Shown: in pieces, positions 1-9,078 of the stretch
Layout: each line of letters starts with the position of its first letter
How positions within the stretch are numbered: position 1 is the first letter of the stretch
Origin: Polyangium spumosum
GTDB taxonomy: Bacteria; Myxococcota_A; Polyangia; Polyangiales; Polyangiaceae
Length of the DNA stretch: 64,000 nucleotides
Direction: 5' to 3'
Assembly (NCBI RefSeq): GCF_009649845.1
Contig: NZ_WJIE01000011.1
Coordinates: 157,543-221,542 of the forward strand
The notes under the pieces: generated by a model
What the model was told of the DNA's origin: nothing
Seen by the model: only the letters and a program-made list of their open reading frames with translations
The model's database searches: none
Position numbers and translations under genes: made by a program

Positions 1-1064
1 TCTGTGCACATTCCGGAGGCGCAGTCCGTGGCGTTTTCGCAATAACCGTCATTCTGTTTGCAACGCTTAGTTCCCATCGCGTCAGCAAGGCACTGGCCGC
101 TCAGACACTCTGCCCCGTTACTGCAAGTGGCGCCGTTTCGCTTGTTGTCTGTGGAGCTTTGACTAACACAGGCCTGCATGTTATTGCACGCTCTGCCGGA
201 GGTGCATGTGCCAACGTCACCAGCTGGTACATTCATGCAGGTCCCCAGATTGTTTTTGTAGTTACATTTTTTGCAGGGACCAATACAATCGACGTCACAG
301 CAAATCATGTCCTTGCATTCATTGCTTTTGCAGTCTTCGTCGTTTCCGTTGGCGCAGGGCTGGCCAGTACAAAGTAAACAAGGCTTGGAGCCAGATGTAG
401 CATAGCTACAATTGAGTCCGTCTTCATCTGGGTCCTGCACCATGTTGGAGCAGGAAGCGCACGTGGGTGTATTTAAGCTCAACAAACAGCGGCGATCGTC
501 TGGCTCGGTCCCCTCCGGACAATCGGTATCCGTGAGGCACTGGACGCACTCCTCCCCCTTACATACCCCACCATTACACGGTTTCCCGTCACCGAGAGTA
601 TCCGAGGATACCTGTCCGCCCATGCATACTGAAATACGGCAATCGTCAGGCACTCCATCATCCAGTTGCATGCCTTCATTTTGAGGCACTGGGGTACACG
701 TCCCAGTACCCATGTCGCATGTCGGCTTATTGCAATCGGTTGTTGGGCACGGGAACTCTGAGCCACAACGACAACTCTGCGGATCCGTCATGCAATCGAG
801 CACACACTTGCCCGCGTCGCACTTTCCACTGTTCGGTCCCGCCTGACAGGCCGTGCCGTCGGGAAGCGGCGGAAACATGAGGTTCCCGTTTTCACATAGG
901 ATACTCGTACACGGATTGCTGTCGTCCTTTGACTGATCGCAGACTCCGTTCTGCGCATTAATATCATCGATGCTTGTGCCGCAGCCGGCAGCTTGAAAAA
1001 AGAGACCCACCACCAGCGACGTCGCCCCTGACAACGTCAACACCCAATACTTACGCTGCGACAT
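1..1064 (-). CDS. Cys-rich lipoprotein, C-terminus cut by window edge
   Basis: I translated the minus strand from the ATG at 1062-1064, and the frame stays open to base 1, so at least 354 residues are present and the stop lies outside the window. The N-terminus has Lys/Arg then a hydrophobic stretch ending in a lipobox (QAAGC, Cys28), predicting a lipoprotein. The rest carries about 45 cysteines in irregular spacing (repeated C-x(3-9)-C, with CDS/CNNG-like turns), as in the secreted Cys-rich proteins common in myxobacteria. No catalytic motif is visible. Base composition is lower in GC than most of the window, which could mean transfer. The gene sits just upstream of a TPR/PEGA gene on the same strand. 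Function unknown; extracellular or outer-membrane location is inferred. Confidence 0.8.
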   Translation of the reverse strand, partial: MSQRKYWVLTLSGATSLVVGLFFQAAGCGTSIDDINAQNGVCDQSKDDSNPCTSILCENGNLMFPPLPDGTACQAGPNSGKCDAGKCVLDCMTDPQSCRCGSEFPCPTTDCNKPTCDMGTGTCTPVPQNEGMQLDDGVPDDCRISVCMGGQVSSDTLGDGKPCNGGVCKGEECVQCLTDTDCPEGTEPDDRRCLLSLNTPTCASCSNMVQDPDEDGLNCSYATSGSKPCLLCTGQPCANGNDEDCKSNECKDMICCDVDCIGPCKKCNYKNNLGTCMNVPAGDVGTCTSGRACNNMQACVSQSSTDNKRNGATCSNGAECLSGQCLADAMGTKRCKQNDGYCENATDCASGMCT

Positions 1065-1088
1065 GTTCGACCTCCAACCGGGCCCACG

Positions 1089-2168
1089 CTAAAAGCTACC
1101 GAACGCAACCAACCCCGAGAGCGTGGGCACCACCATGACCGTGGGCGCCTTATTTTCGTCTGCCTTCAAGCTCTTCGGCGTCGTCAGCGCAATCGCGATC
1201 GCCCCGGCAGCGCCAACACCAGCCAAGGCATAACCCACGATTCCAAAGCGCATCAAGCTATCCCGCTCATCGATGAGTTTGTTGAGCTTCACGCACCGCG
1301 GATCATTCTCAACCCCAAGCGGACAAATCGGGTTCGCCGTCGACGTGCGCACCTGCCAGTACAGCACCTCGTCGTCGACCTCCTGATTCTTGCCCTCCGC
1401 CGCAACCGTGAACCCAATCCCCACCCCGAGCCCCAACACCCCGAGCCCAATGCTCGTGTACATCAGCGGCTTCCGCCACCCCTGCTCCGTCGGCGGCGGG
1501 ACGATCGGCGGCCCGATCGGACCAGGACCGCCGGTCTCTCCCGCAGCGGCCAGCTTGAAATCAATCGGCAACTGCGCACCCGCAGCCACAGCCGTGAGCC
1601 TCGACGCCGGCACATGCCCCGGCGCTTTGGCTTCAATCGTGTAATTTCCTGGATCCACGTAAATAGGACTTGCGAGCGGGGCCTTGCCCACGCTGCGTCC
1701 ATCAACGAAAACCTCGGCCCCCGGCACGTCAACGGTCACCCGCAACGTGCCAATCTTCGCCAGGGCCTTCTTCTGCAAATCCTCAATTGCCGCACGCTCT
1801 GCGGGCGTGGCTGTCTTGTCTTCTCGAAAGAAGTAGTCGAAGTGCTCCGCGGCCTCGCGTGGCTTGCCTACCTCGAGTTCCGCGTTCCCCAGGTTTGCAG
1901 CAATTTGCGGCCGCGCATCAAGCTTGAACGCCTCCTCGAAGAGCGCTCGAGCCTTTTCATATTGACCCTTATCCGCCCAAAAAGCGCCGTCAACATAGAG
2001 CTTTTGGACACGCGTAGCGACATCACTCGCAGCCGGCTGCGGAGTTGCTCCGGCCTTCGCTCCCTGCCCGAGCACCGGCGCACTCACGAGCACCCCCGAC
2101 GCCATAAGCCCCAGCGTGAGCGCGCTTCCCCGCATCCAAGCCCCAAGCTGCCTCGACCCTGCCTTCAA
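1089..2168 (-). CDS. TPR/PEGA-domain membrane protein
   Basis: A 359-residue protein with a signal peptide (about residues 1-34), a short TPR-like helical region (about 48-120, containing GQYEKARALFEEAFKLD), a PEGA domain (about 143-205, VFVDGRSVGKAPL), a Pro/Gly linker and two hydrophobic helices (about 236-256 and 308-330). PEGA domains are beta-sandwich modules found in surface proteins. The start is TTG at 2168, supported by a GGAGG five bases upstream. An ATG 11 codons later is the alternative. The same architecture recurs at 24752-25834, so this is a family in this genome. It lies between a Cys-rich lipoprotein and a Ser/Thr kinase on the same strand. No enzymatic role is visible; an envelope or signalling scaffold is a guess. 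Confidence 0.85.
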   Translation of the reverse strand: MKAGSRQLGAWMRGSALTLGLMASGVLVSAPVLGQGAKAGATPQPAASDVATRVQKLYVDGAFWADKGQYEKARALFEEAFKLDARPQIAANLGNAELEVGKPREAAEHFDYFFREDKTATPAERAAIEDLQKKALAKIGTLRVTVDVPGAEVFVDGRSVGKAPLASPIYVDPGNYTIEAKAPGHVPASRLTAVAAGAQLPIDFKLAAAGETGGPGPIGPPIVPPPTEQGWRKPLMYTSIGLGVLGLGVGIGFTVAAEGKNQEVDDEVLYWQVRTSTANPICPLGVENDPRCVKLNKLIDERDSLMRFGIVGYALAGVGAAGAIAIALTTPKSLKADENKAPTVMVVPTLSGLVAFGSF

Positions 2169-2246
2169 CGTTGCCTCCGAGGGTGACCTTACCCGCGATC
2201 GGCATCCTGTCTCAAGCGGAGAGCGACGCGAGCATGGTGTTGCGGT

Positions 2247-4022
2247 TCAGCGTGCCCGCTTTTTCTGGCTGCACGGAATGAGCTTACCCCCGTCCTTGCA
2301 CAGCGGGATCACCCCGGGCAGCTTGGCCGTGGTGGTAGGTTGCGCCTGCGGCACGGGCACTGACCCTGGCGCGACGACCGGCTTCACGCTCGGTTCAGGT
2401 GCTGGCGATGATAGGGGGGTTGGAGCTGACGAAGGCGTTGACAACGGGGTCGGTGTTGGCATCGGGGCCACGGCGCTCGGTGTGGGCAGAGCCGCGCTTG
2501 CAGTTGGAGCCGTCGTCGCCTCCGCAGCAGCTCTGCCAGTTCCCCCTTCCTGTTGCGACACGAGCAGCACCACGACCACGACAACCGCAGACAGGACGCC
2601 AGCTCCCATCATCGCGAAGAACAGCTTCGAGCTACGCTTGCGCCGTTGATCTGCCCGCAAAGGACCTTGCGCAGGCGCCGACGCCGCTGAGGATGGGCTC
2701 GTCGACATCGATGTGATCGCCGACGTCGTCGCCGCACGCTCCGCGCGCATCACGACCTCTGGGTCGAGCGCTTGCGTGCCGCCGTGCACCGCGTCTGACG
2801 GCGCCGCCGCTTCGAGGCTCGCCGAGGACTGACGGCTCGTGCGCCACTGCTCCATCTCCTTCTTCCAGGCTGGCGCAGGTGATGCAACAGGCTGATCGGC
2901 AGACATGACCTGCGTCCCTGTCGCAGACTGCTCCTGCTTCGCAGACGCACCCTTCTGCGCGCTCATCTCGGCGAGCACTCGCCCTTGCATGGGCAACGTC
3001 GCAGCCTCGTCGCCGTCCATCGTCTGCGGCGTCGAAGGCATCGGAGGCCGCGCAGCCGACACCGGAGCGACATCAGGACCCGGCCATGTCGGCGTACGTT
3101 GCCGTCCGGGCGATGAAGGCGTCGTGACGCTCACCGGCATGCGCATGCTGCGGCTTGTCTCCGCGACCGACTTCAGCGCGAGCGCGAGCTCCGATGCGTT
3201 CGCGTATCGGCTGTCGCGCTCAGGGTTCATGCAGCGCGCGACGATCTCGTCGAGCTCCGGAGGCACACTGCGCACCTTCGTGGAAGGCGGCGGCACCTTG
3301 TTCACCTTCGTGAGCACGATCTGCCGGATCACTTCATCGACGTTGCCCACGAACGGGCGCACGCCTGCGAGCATCTCGTAGAGCACGACGCCGAGCGACC
3401 AGATGTCCGTGCGACCATCGAGATCCTTGCGCATGGCCACCTGCTCCGGGCTCATGTACGCGGGTGATCCCACCGCCACGTTGGTCACTGTCGCAGGCCC
3501 ATCTGCTCCACCTTCCAGGTTCTTGCTCACACCGAAGTCCAGCACCTTCACAAGGAACCGGTCCTCCGGCATCCCCTCTTCACGATGGAGGAAGATGTTC
3601 GCGGGCTTCAGATCGCGATGGATGATCTTCGCCGCATGCGCCACGGCGAGCGCGCCCGCGATCTCGGCACCGATGCGCGCGGCCATCGCCGGCTCGATGC
3701 GTCGCGTGTCCTTGAGCATCTCGTCGAGCGGCTTGCCGCGCAGGAGCTCGAGCACAAGGAACGGGTCGCCCTCCGACGTCGTACCTACATCGTAGATCTG
3801 AACGATGTTCCGGTGAGACAACTTACCGCAAGCCTTTGCTTCGCGGATGAGCCGCTGGCGGAGCTCCGGCGTGCGTTGCTCTGGAGCCGACGGGATGATG
3901 AGCTTGAGCGCGACCTTGCCGCCAGTGGCTTGGTTCTCCCCTGCCCAAACCTCGCCCATGGCCCCTGCACCGATCCTCTGGACCAGTCGGTACCTGCCCC
4001 CAAGGATGTCCCCGGATTTCAT
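2247..4022 (-). CDS. Ser/Thr protein kinase (PknB-like) with C-terminal membrane helix
   Basis: A Hanks-type kinase of 591 residues. Visible motifs are the Gly-rich loop GAGAMGEVW (about 18-26), catalytic Lys40 in VALKL, HRDLKPAN (about 133-140), DFGVS, and the activation-segment SPAYMSPEQ. The kinase domain ends near residue 275. It is followed by a long Ser/Ala/Pro-rich linker, a single membrane helix (about 464-485) and a Pro/Ala-rich external tail ending in a small Cys-containing segment. This is the usual bacterial membrane-kinase layout. I chose the ATG at 4022 because the sequence before it (to 4184) does not look like a kinase N-terminus. The gene is divergent from the sigma-factor gene 203 bases away, which suggests shared upstream control. 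Substrates are unknown. Confidence 0.93.
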   Translation of the reverse strand: MKSGDILGGRYRLVQRIGAGAMGEVWAGENQATGGKVALKLIIPSAPEQRTPELRQRLIREAKACGKLSHRNIVQIYDVGTTSEGDPFLVLELLRGKPLDEMLKDTRRIEPAMAARIGAEIAGALAVAHAAKIIHRDLKPANIFLHREEGMPEDRFLVKVLDFGVSKNLEGGADGPATVTNVAVGSPAYMSPEQVAMRKDLDGRTDIWSLGVVLYEMLAGVRPFVGNVDEVIRQIVLTKVNKVPPPSTKVRSVPPELDEIVARCMNPERDSRYANASELALALKSVAETSRSMRMPVSVTTPSSPGRQRTPTWPGPDVAPVSAARPPMPSTPQTMDGDEAATLPMQGRVLAEMSAQKGASAKQEQSATGTQVMSADQPVASPAPAWKKEMEQWRTSRQSSASLEAAAPSDAVHGGTQALDPEVVMRAERAATTSAITSMSTSPSSAASAPAQGPLRADQRRKRSSKLFFAMMGAGVLSAVVVVVVLLVSQQEGGTGRAAAEATTAPTASAALPTPSAVAPMPTPTPLSTPSSAPTPLSSPAPEPSVKPVVAPGSVPVPQAQPTTTAKLPGVIPLCKDGGKLIPCSQKKRAR

Positions 4023-4225
4023 GAACTCACATCTTCCCATGCGCGTGCATACCGACACAAGGAAGTTGTTCGTGAACGTCCTCGGCTGACGAACTTTATC
4101 CTGCGATACCAGACACGATCCGGATCCTGAATTGTTGTCATTGGGGCCACGGGTGTGCCGGCGGCTCTGGAGGAACGCGATCAAATCGTCTGTTACCCTC
4201 TCTCGCGCCCGGCCTTGTTCAGGTC

Positions 4226-5185
4226 ATGGGAAGATCTTCGAAGCCGACCGACTACCCGCCCGAGCTGGTCGCCGAGATCCTTGACCTCCGCCCAGAGGTC
4301 ACGCGCCTCGCAGGCGATGGTCTGGCGTACACACGGGATACCGTGGACGACAGGGTGCAGCGCGTGTTCGTGAACGTGCTGCGCAACCTCTGGAGGTACA
4401 CGCCGCACCCTGACGGCGCCAAGCCGTGGCTCACCGTCATCACGCGCAACGTCGTCCGCGAGGCGCACCGCGCCACGCGGCGCTACGACGCGGTGTTCGA
4501 GCCGGACGAAGGACACGCCGAGACGGCGGTGGCCCCGGGGGATTCGCCGGAACGGACGGCGGAGTTGCGAGAGGCCATCGAGCTGGTGATGGAAGTCTTG
4601 CAAGACATGCCGCGCTCGCAGGTCGAGGTGCTCTACCTTGTAGGCGTTGAGAAGCGGTCGCACGAGGAGGCCGGGGCGGTGCTCGGCATCTCGGAGGACG
4701 CCGCGAAGATGACGCTGTCCCGCGCGCGGAAGTACCTGCGTTTGCGGCTGGGCAACGACCCCTTCGTCATCGTTCCGCCTGTGCCGCTCGCGGTGCTCGA
4801 ACGCCGGGCGCTCCTGCGAAGGTTGTTCGACTACGTGTATCCGCTCGGGCACGTGTGGGCCGCGCTCATGGCCCTCGTGTTCTACCCGTTCATGTCGCGC
4901 GAACCGGCACCCACGCCGGCCGAGCTGCACGCCGTCGCCACAGGCTCGGCGCGCGTCGTCGCTGCGGCGGCGGCGGACGTCGTTCGCGTCGCGACCCCGA
5001 GCTCGTCGCCTGGGGACAGCGCCCCCGTGGCCGCTCCCGTCGTCACCTCTCCACTGCCGCACGTGATGCCAGCTCCACCCAGCAGCCATGCGCAGCCGAT
5101 GGCGCCGCGAGGAACCACCGCGACGAACCCCGAGCCCTTCGACCTTCCCCGACGGAAGGGCTTGGATTTCCGCCCGCGGTGGTGA
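4226..5185 (+). CDS. ECF-type sigma factor with C-terminal membrane segment
   Basis: A 319-residue protein. Residues about 20-88 match sigma region 2, including WLTVITRNVVREAHRATRR. Residues about 121-174 match sigma region 4 as a helix-turn-helix (RSHEEAGAVLGISEDAAKMTLSRARKYL). A predicted membrane helix follows (about 201-223, LFDYVYPLGHVWAALMALVF), then an Ala/Pro/Ser-rich tail of nearly 100 residues. ECF sigma factors are normally about 180-200 residues, so the membrane helix and tail are extra. The gene leads a same-strand run (4226-7638) with a TPR/PEGA protein and a lipoprotein, suggesting that it controls envelope genes. Which promoters it recognises cannot be told from the sequence. 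Confidence 0.85.
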   Translation: MGRSSKPTDYPPELVAEILDLRPEVTRLAGDGLAYTRDTVDDRVQRVFVNVLRNLWRYTPHPDGAKPWLTVITRNVVREAHRATRRYDAVFEPDEGHAETAVAPGDSPERTAELREAIELVMEVLQDMPRSQVEVLYLVGVEKRSHEEAGAVLGISEDAAKMTLSRARKYLRLRLGNDPFVIVPPVPLAVLERRALLRRLFDYVYPLGHVWAALMALVFYPFMSREPAPTPAELHAVATGSARVVAAAAADVVRVATPSSSPGDSAPVAAPVVTSPLPHVMPAPPSSHAQPMAPRGTTATNPEPFDLPRRKGLDFRPRW

Positions 5186-5244
5186 GGTTCGTCCCGTACA
5201 CCCCTCTCGCGTTCCACCGACCGCCGCGGTATCGTGTGCCGCGC

Positions 5245-6474
5245 ATGCGATCCCTAGGTGTCGCGCTCGTCGTCCTTCTCGGCCTAACGACCACCGCGCT
5301 CGCCGACGAACCGCGCGAGGCATCACCCGTGCCGCCGGACGCGCTCGAAGACGCGGCGAAGAAGGCACGCTTCACCTCGTACGTGATCGACGGGGATCGT
5401 GCGCGCGCTGCGGGACGAGCGACGGCCGCGGCGCGCGCGTACTCCGCCGCGCTCGACGTCCGCCACGATCCGCTGATCGCCGGCCGCCTCGGTGTGATCC
5501 TCGTGCAGCTCGGGAAGCCCGTAGATGCCGCGGATCTGCTGCTTGACGCGATCCAACGCGCGACGAACGCGACGAAGGAGGAACGTCAGGGCTTCTTGAA
5601 GGCGTACGACGCGGCGCGCGCGGAGATGACGTGGGTCGATGTCACGATCTCGCACGCGGGGACCAAGCTCACGCTCGACGGGGAGCCGAGGAACCGCGAG
5701 GGGTTCTCGGCCTTGTCCATGTTCGTCGCGCCCGGCGAGCACGAGCTGCGGGCGCGTCTCGATGGCTACGAGGACGCCGTGGAGACGTTCACGGCGCGGA
5801 AGGGGCAGGAGATGCGCGTCACGTTGACGTTGCGCGCGTTGCCTGAACCGCTCCCGCCTCCGTTGAAGCTGCGGCGCGAGAGACCGCGGAAGCCCGACTT
5901 GTCGTCGCTCGACGAGCCGCCGGAGGAGGAACCGCCGCGGGAGCCGATCATCGGGGGCGTGATCGGGGAGCAGAAGAGGTCCGGGGTGCGCGGGTCGGTG
6001 AGTGGCGGACCGATCGTCGTGTTCGGTGTCGCTTCATGGTCGCCTGCGGTGGGCGCGATGATCGCCGGAAGTTTGAGGCCAAACGACTACGTGTCCCTCG
6101 GGCTCGAGGCCCGCGCTGCGTGGCTCACGTCGGGCGTGGAGGGGCGGCCGATCAACGCGATGACGGCGGGGGGGCTTGCGAGCGTGTGCGGGCACTGGCG
6201 CTGGCTGTTCGGTTGTGCCCTCGGCCACCTGGGGGTGATCAACATCGAGGGGTCCGAAGGGAGCTACATGCGCGAGTCCTACGCCAACCTGCTGCCGGGA
6301 TTAGGCGCGCGGTTCGGGGCGCGATTGGAGCTGACGCGTTCTTTCTCGATGCAGGCGGGGGTAGACATCGTGGGGCTTACGCGCGGGCTAAAAATTGTCG
6401 CAGGGCAAACGGTTCTTGTCGAGCAGCCTCCGGTGTTGGCAGGCGCTCATTTGGTCGGCGGGTGGGAGTTTTAA
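5245..6474 (+). CDS. TPR/PEGA-domain exported protein
   Basis: Starting at the ATG at 5245 gives 409 residues with a clear signal peptide (MRSLGVALVVLLGLTTTALA). A TPR-like helical region (about 30-125) and a PEGA-type segment (about 130-205, KLTLDGEPRNREGFSALSMF) follow, then a charged Pro/Glu-rich linker. The C-terminal 170 residues are Gly-rich with alternating hydrophobics and end in Trp-Glu-Phe. That looks like an outer-membrane beta-barrel or porin-like domain with a C-terminal aromatic, but this is inferred. The gene begins 59 bases after the sigma factor and ends 3 bases before the lipoprotein gene, so the three are probably co-transcribed. An upstream in-frame extension overlaps the sigma gene and was not used. 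Confidence 0.85.
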   Translation: MRSLGVALVVLLGLTTTALADEPREASPVPPDALEDAAKKARFTSYVIDGDRARAAGRATAAARAYSAALDVRHDPLIAGRLGVILVQLGKPVDAADLLLDAIQRATNATKEERQGFLKAYDAARAEMTWVDVTISHAGTKLTLDGEPRNREGFSALSMFVAPGEHELRARLDGYEDAVETFTARKGQEMRVTLTLRALPEPLPPPLKLRRERPRKPDLSSLDEPPEEEPPREPIIGGVIGEQKRSGVRGSVSGGPIVVFGVASWSPAVGAMIAGSLRPNDYVSLGLEARAAWLTSGVEGRPINAMTAGGLASVCGHWRWLFGCALGHLGVINIEGSEGSYMRESYANLLPGLGARFGARLELTRSFSMQAGVDIVGLTRGLKIVAGQTVLVEQPPVLAGAHLVGGWEF

Positions 6475-6477
6475 AGT

Positions 6478-7638
6478 ATGCGATTGCTGGTCTGGTCCGC
6501 CTTTGTCTTTGCTGGCACTGTCCTCGCAACGGGCGCTTGCACGGCCCCACCATACGTCAACGTGCTCGATTGCGACCCAAACGCGCTGTTCCCTACTCCC
6601 GAGTGTGTCGACGCCGGCACGGATGCCGACGCCGGGACTGATGCGGAAGCAGGCCCCATCGAACCCGACGCGGGACAGTCCGCATGCACGGGGCGCTGCG
6701 TTCCCGTGCCGAGCGGCAACGCGGGCTACTGGACGGAACTCGCGGTCTCGTTGTTCGTCGCGGCGCCGGGCGCCCTTCCGACCGCGTGCCCCCCGGGCAC
6801 TTCCAGCGAGAAGTTCCGCCTCTTCGCCGACCTCGACGCGCCAGCCGCGGAGTGCGAGCCGTGCGAATGCGGGGCGTCGGGCGCGTGTACCGGATTGCCC
6901 GAGAAGATGGAGATCCGCGCCGGTGCGTGCGGAGAAAGCGGAGTCGCCTCCCTCCCTTTTGAGGAACCGGCCGGTTGGGATGGCTCGTGCACGAGCAACA
7001 ACGCCCTTCCGGCCGGTGCGCAGTGCGGGGGCGAGCCGTGTGCCCAATCCGTGTGGGTGTCCCCGCTCCCGGGGCCGACGAGCGAGTCATGCACTCCCAA
7101 GAGCGAGACGCCCGCGTTCACGAAGAAAACGGAGTGGAAACTCGCCGGCCTCGCATGCATGTCCAACACAAATGACGATGCGTGCTATTCGGACGGGGGG
7201 ACCGAGTATTGTGTGAGCGATCCCGGACCGGGGTGGCTCCAGTGCGTCGTGCGTGAAGGCGTGGACGTACCCTGTCCAGGGAATTACATTTACGCTCGTT
7301 ACGAAATGTTCCCGGACGACGCGGTCGTCGATGATCGCGGCTGCGCGACATGTGAATGCGGCCAGCCCTCGGGAGGCGGATGCACGGCCTCCCTGCGTCT
7401 CTACGAGGGGCCGGCATGCTCCTCGCAGTCCGAGCAGAGCGGCCTCCAGTTCCCCCACGACCAGTGCGTAAACATACTCCCCGTAGGCCACGCCATCGCC
7501 GGCAAGGCGATCACAGACCTCGCCTACGTGCCCGGGAGCTGCGAGGCCAGCGGCGGCGCGCCCACGGGCAGCGCCGTGCGTGACGTGACGAGGGCGGTCA
7601 CGTTCTGTTGCCTGCATCCCTTCTACCTGATCAAGTAG
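6478..7638 (+). CDS. Cys-rich lipoprotein, function unknown
   Basis: A 386-residue protein with a lipoprotein signal (LATGAC, lipid Cys21), then an Asp/Ala-rich low-complexity linker (DAGTDADAGTDAEAG). The remainder is a Cys-rich globular region with two related CEPCECGASGACTG / CATCECGQPSGGGCTA segments (about residues 122-136 and 297-311), suggesting an internal duplication of one domain. The start codon is three bases after the stop of the TPR/PEGA gene, so the two are very likely translationally linked. No catalytic motif was recognised. Probably anchored in the outer membrane facing outward. This protein type is common in myxobacterial genomes, but I cannot name a family. Confidence 0.85.
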   Translation: MRLLVWSAFVFAGTVLATGACTAPPYVNVLDCDPNALFPTPECVDAGTDADAGTDAEAGPIEPDAGQSACTGRCVPVPSGNAGYWTELAVSLFVAAPGALPTACPPGTSSEKFRLFADLDAPAAECEPCECGASGACTGLPEKMEIRAGACGESGVASLPFEEPAGWDGSCTSNNALPAGAQCGGEPCAQSVWVSPLPGPTSESCTPKSETPAFTKKTEWKLAGLACMSNTNDDACYSDGGTEYCVSDPGPGWLQCVVREGVDVPCPGNYIYARYEMFPDDAVVDDRGCATCECGQPSGGGCTASLRLYEGPACSSQSEQSGLQFPHDQCVNILPVGHAIAGKAITDLAYVPGSCEASGGAPTGSAVRDVTRAVTFCCLHPFYLIK

Positions 7639-8086
7639 AGAGACCGAACCGGGCCCGACCCCCCGCCGAAAAAATCGGCACCGCCCTCGTTACCCCGCTT
7701 CGAGCCCCAGCATTGTTTGTGTCTGAGGGGCGAACCGTTCGTCCTTCCCAGTGGGTCCGCGTGTAAGCCGGCCGCCCTTCCCCGGGGCTGTCCGGAGCAT
7801 TGCGGCCCCACTGGGGAGGGCGAAAGGGCTCGCCGCTCCGTTGGTCGCTCGCCGCTCGAAGTCGGGGCGCTGTCATTCAGCGCAAGGCGTATGCATGGCT
7901 CCGTTGCTCATTTCCGGTCACCCGGTGTGGCGCGTGGCAGCGTCTCGGCTTCGAGCGGCGAAGACTGACGAACGCCGAACAAGGAAACGACTCGCAGGAG
8001 GGGGTGGTGGGGAGTGGTTCTCTGGGCGAGCATTTCTCCTTTATCGCCCCCTCCTGGGGGGCGTTTCCTATCGCTTGGGAGGCCCA
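7639..8086 (+). other. Intergenic region with inverted repeat and leader hairpin
   Basis: No convincing gene lies in these 448 bases. Near the left end, GCCGA and TCGGC arms (7666-7680) flank an A-run and could form a small hairpin after the lipoprotein gene. A perfect 13-bp inverted repeat lies at 7849-7861 and 7949-7961 (TCGCCGCTCGAAG and its complement), about 87 bases apart. At 8045-8063 a hairpin (CGCCCCC / GGGGGCG) followed by TTTCC looks like a rho-independent terminator or attenuator. It sits only 23 bases before the next start codon. Roles are inferred. Confidence 0.5.
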
Positions 8087-8713
8087 ATGGATAGCTTGCG
8101 GGATATCGACGACGACGCAGCAACCACGGTCATGGACCGCCCAGCGCTTCCGCCGCAGAGTGGAACCCGCGTTAGCGCGGCTCATTCGGAGCCGCCGCGG
8201 GACACCATTGCGGACACGCCCTCCCTTTGGAGCCGCGCCCGTGCTATCGCGGGCGTGGTGTGGCGCGACTTGCGCGAGCGAGTCCGTCGAGCGCGTCTTT
8301 CGGATCGCCTCCCACCGATTCCGCCGCCGCGGTCCGCGAGGGCAACGCAGGTCTCGGCGGGCGCCGTTGGTCACGACGAGCGCGGGGAGTTGCTGTTGCT
8401 TGAAATCCTGCGCGCGGCCCTGGCGTATCAACACGCCGCTGTCTACGTCGCAAACTACGCCGTGGCACTCCGCAAGCAGGGACGCGAAGCGCACGCCGAA
8501 GGGGTCGTCCATTACGCGCTGTCGCGCATGCGGCCGGATGCCGACGGATTCGTCTCCTTTGCACGGCTTCGTGACATTCTGTGCGACATCTCGACTTCCG
8601 GGACACTTGTGCCAGCGCTGCTTCGCCTGGAGAACGCGGGCGTCGTCAGCATCGAGAGAACCCAGGAAGCACCTTCGCTACCCAATCGTGTCCAGCTCCG
8701 GATCCCACTGTGA
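8087..8713 (+). CDS. Hypothetical protein with possible winged-helix C-terminus
   Basis: A 208-residue protein that starts at the ATG at 8087, supported by a strong GGGAGG six bases before it. The N-terminal 70 residues are polar and probably flexible. From about residue 100, helices (ELLLLEILRAALAYQHAAVY) are followed by a segment resembling a winged helix (FARLRDILCDIS...LVPALLRLENAGVVSIER). That suggests DNA binding, but no family was recognised. It heads a tight run of four genes (8087-9822) ending in a SUFU-like protein. The hairpin 23 bases upstream of the start may control expression by termination. Confidence 0.65.
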   Translation: MDSLRDIDDDAATTVMDRPALPPQSGTRVSAAHSEPPRDTIADTPSLWSRARAIAGVVWRDLRERVRRARLSDRLPPIPPPRSARATQVSAGAVGHDERGELLLLEILRAALAYQHAAVYVANYAVALRKQGREAHAEGVVHYALSRMRPDADGFVSFARLRDILCDISTSGTLVPALLRLENAGVVSIERTQEAPSLPNRVQLRIPL

Positions 8714-8727
8714 GGAGGAAAGCCAAC

Positions 8728-9078
8728 ATGCCAACCACCCCGCCGACCATGGAGACCGAGCTTGTCATCGCAAGCGACGGCGCGATTTACGTTCGATTCG
8801 AGGACGAACCCCCCGCGGGCCGGCGCGTGTTCACCGGCTACGCGCTGACCGCCGAGGAACGCGCGAAGCATGGGACGCACGGCCTGCTCCGCTGGGCCTG
8901 TCTCCAACTCCTCGCGCTCGGGAGCGACGGATGCGTGTACATCGAGGAGGGGGTGATCGAGCCCGAAGGGCGGAAGGAGTTCAGGGGTTACGCCCTAACC
9001 CCGCAGGAAGCCGAACGCGTGGCCCAAGAGATCCACCGGACGGCGTTCAACGTGACCATAGCGATGCGGCTCAAGTGA
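8728..9078 (+). CDS. Small hypothetical protein with internal duplication
   Basis: A 116-residue protein starting at the ATG at 8728 behind an excellent ribosome site (TGAGGAGGAA). Its two halves are related: ASDGAIYVRFEDE...FTGYALTAEE in the first and GSDGCVYIEEGVI...FRGYALTPQE in the second, so the gene arose by tandem duplication of about 50 codons. It begins 14 bases after the previous stop and overlaps the next gene by 4 bases (GTGA). No signal peptide or membrane helix is present, so it is probably cytoplasmic. Function unknown; the operon context with a SUFU-like gene suggests a role in an immunity or conflict locus. Confidence 0.75.
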   Translation: MPTTPPTMETELVIASDGAIYVRFEDEPPAGRRVFTGYALTAEERAKHGTHGLLRWACLQLLALGSDGCVYIEEGVIEPEGRKEFRGYALTPQEAERVAQEIHRTAFNVTIAMRLK

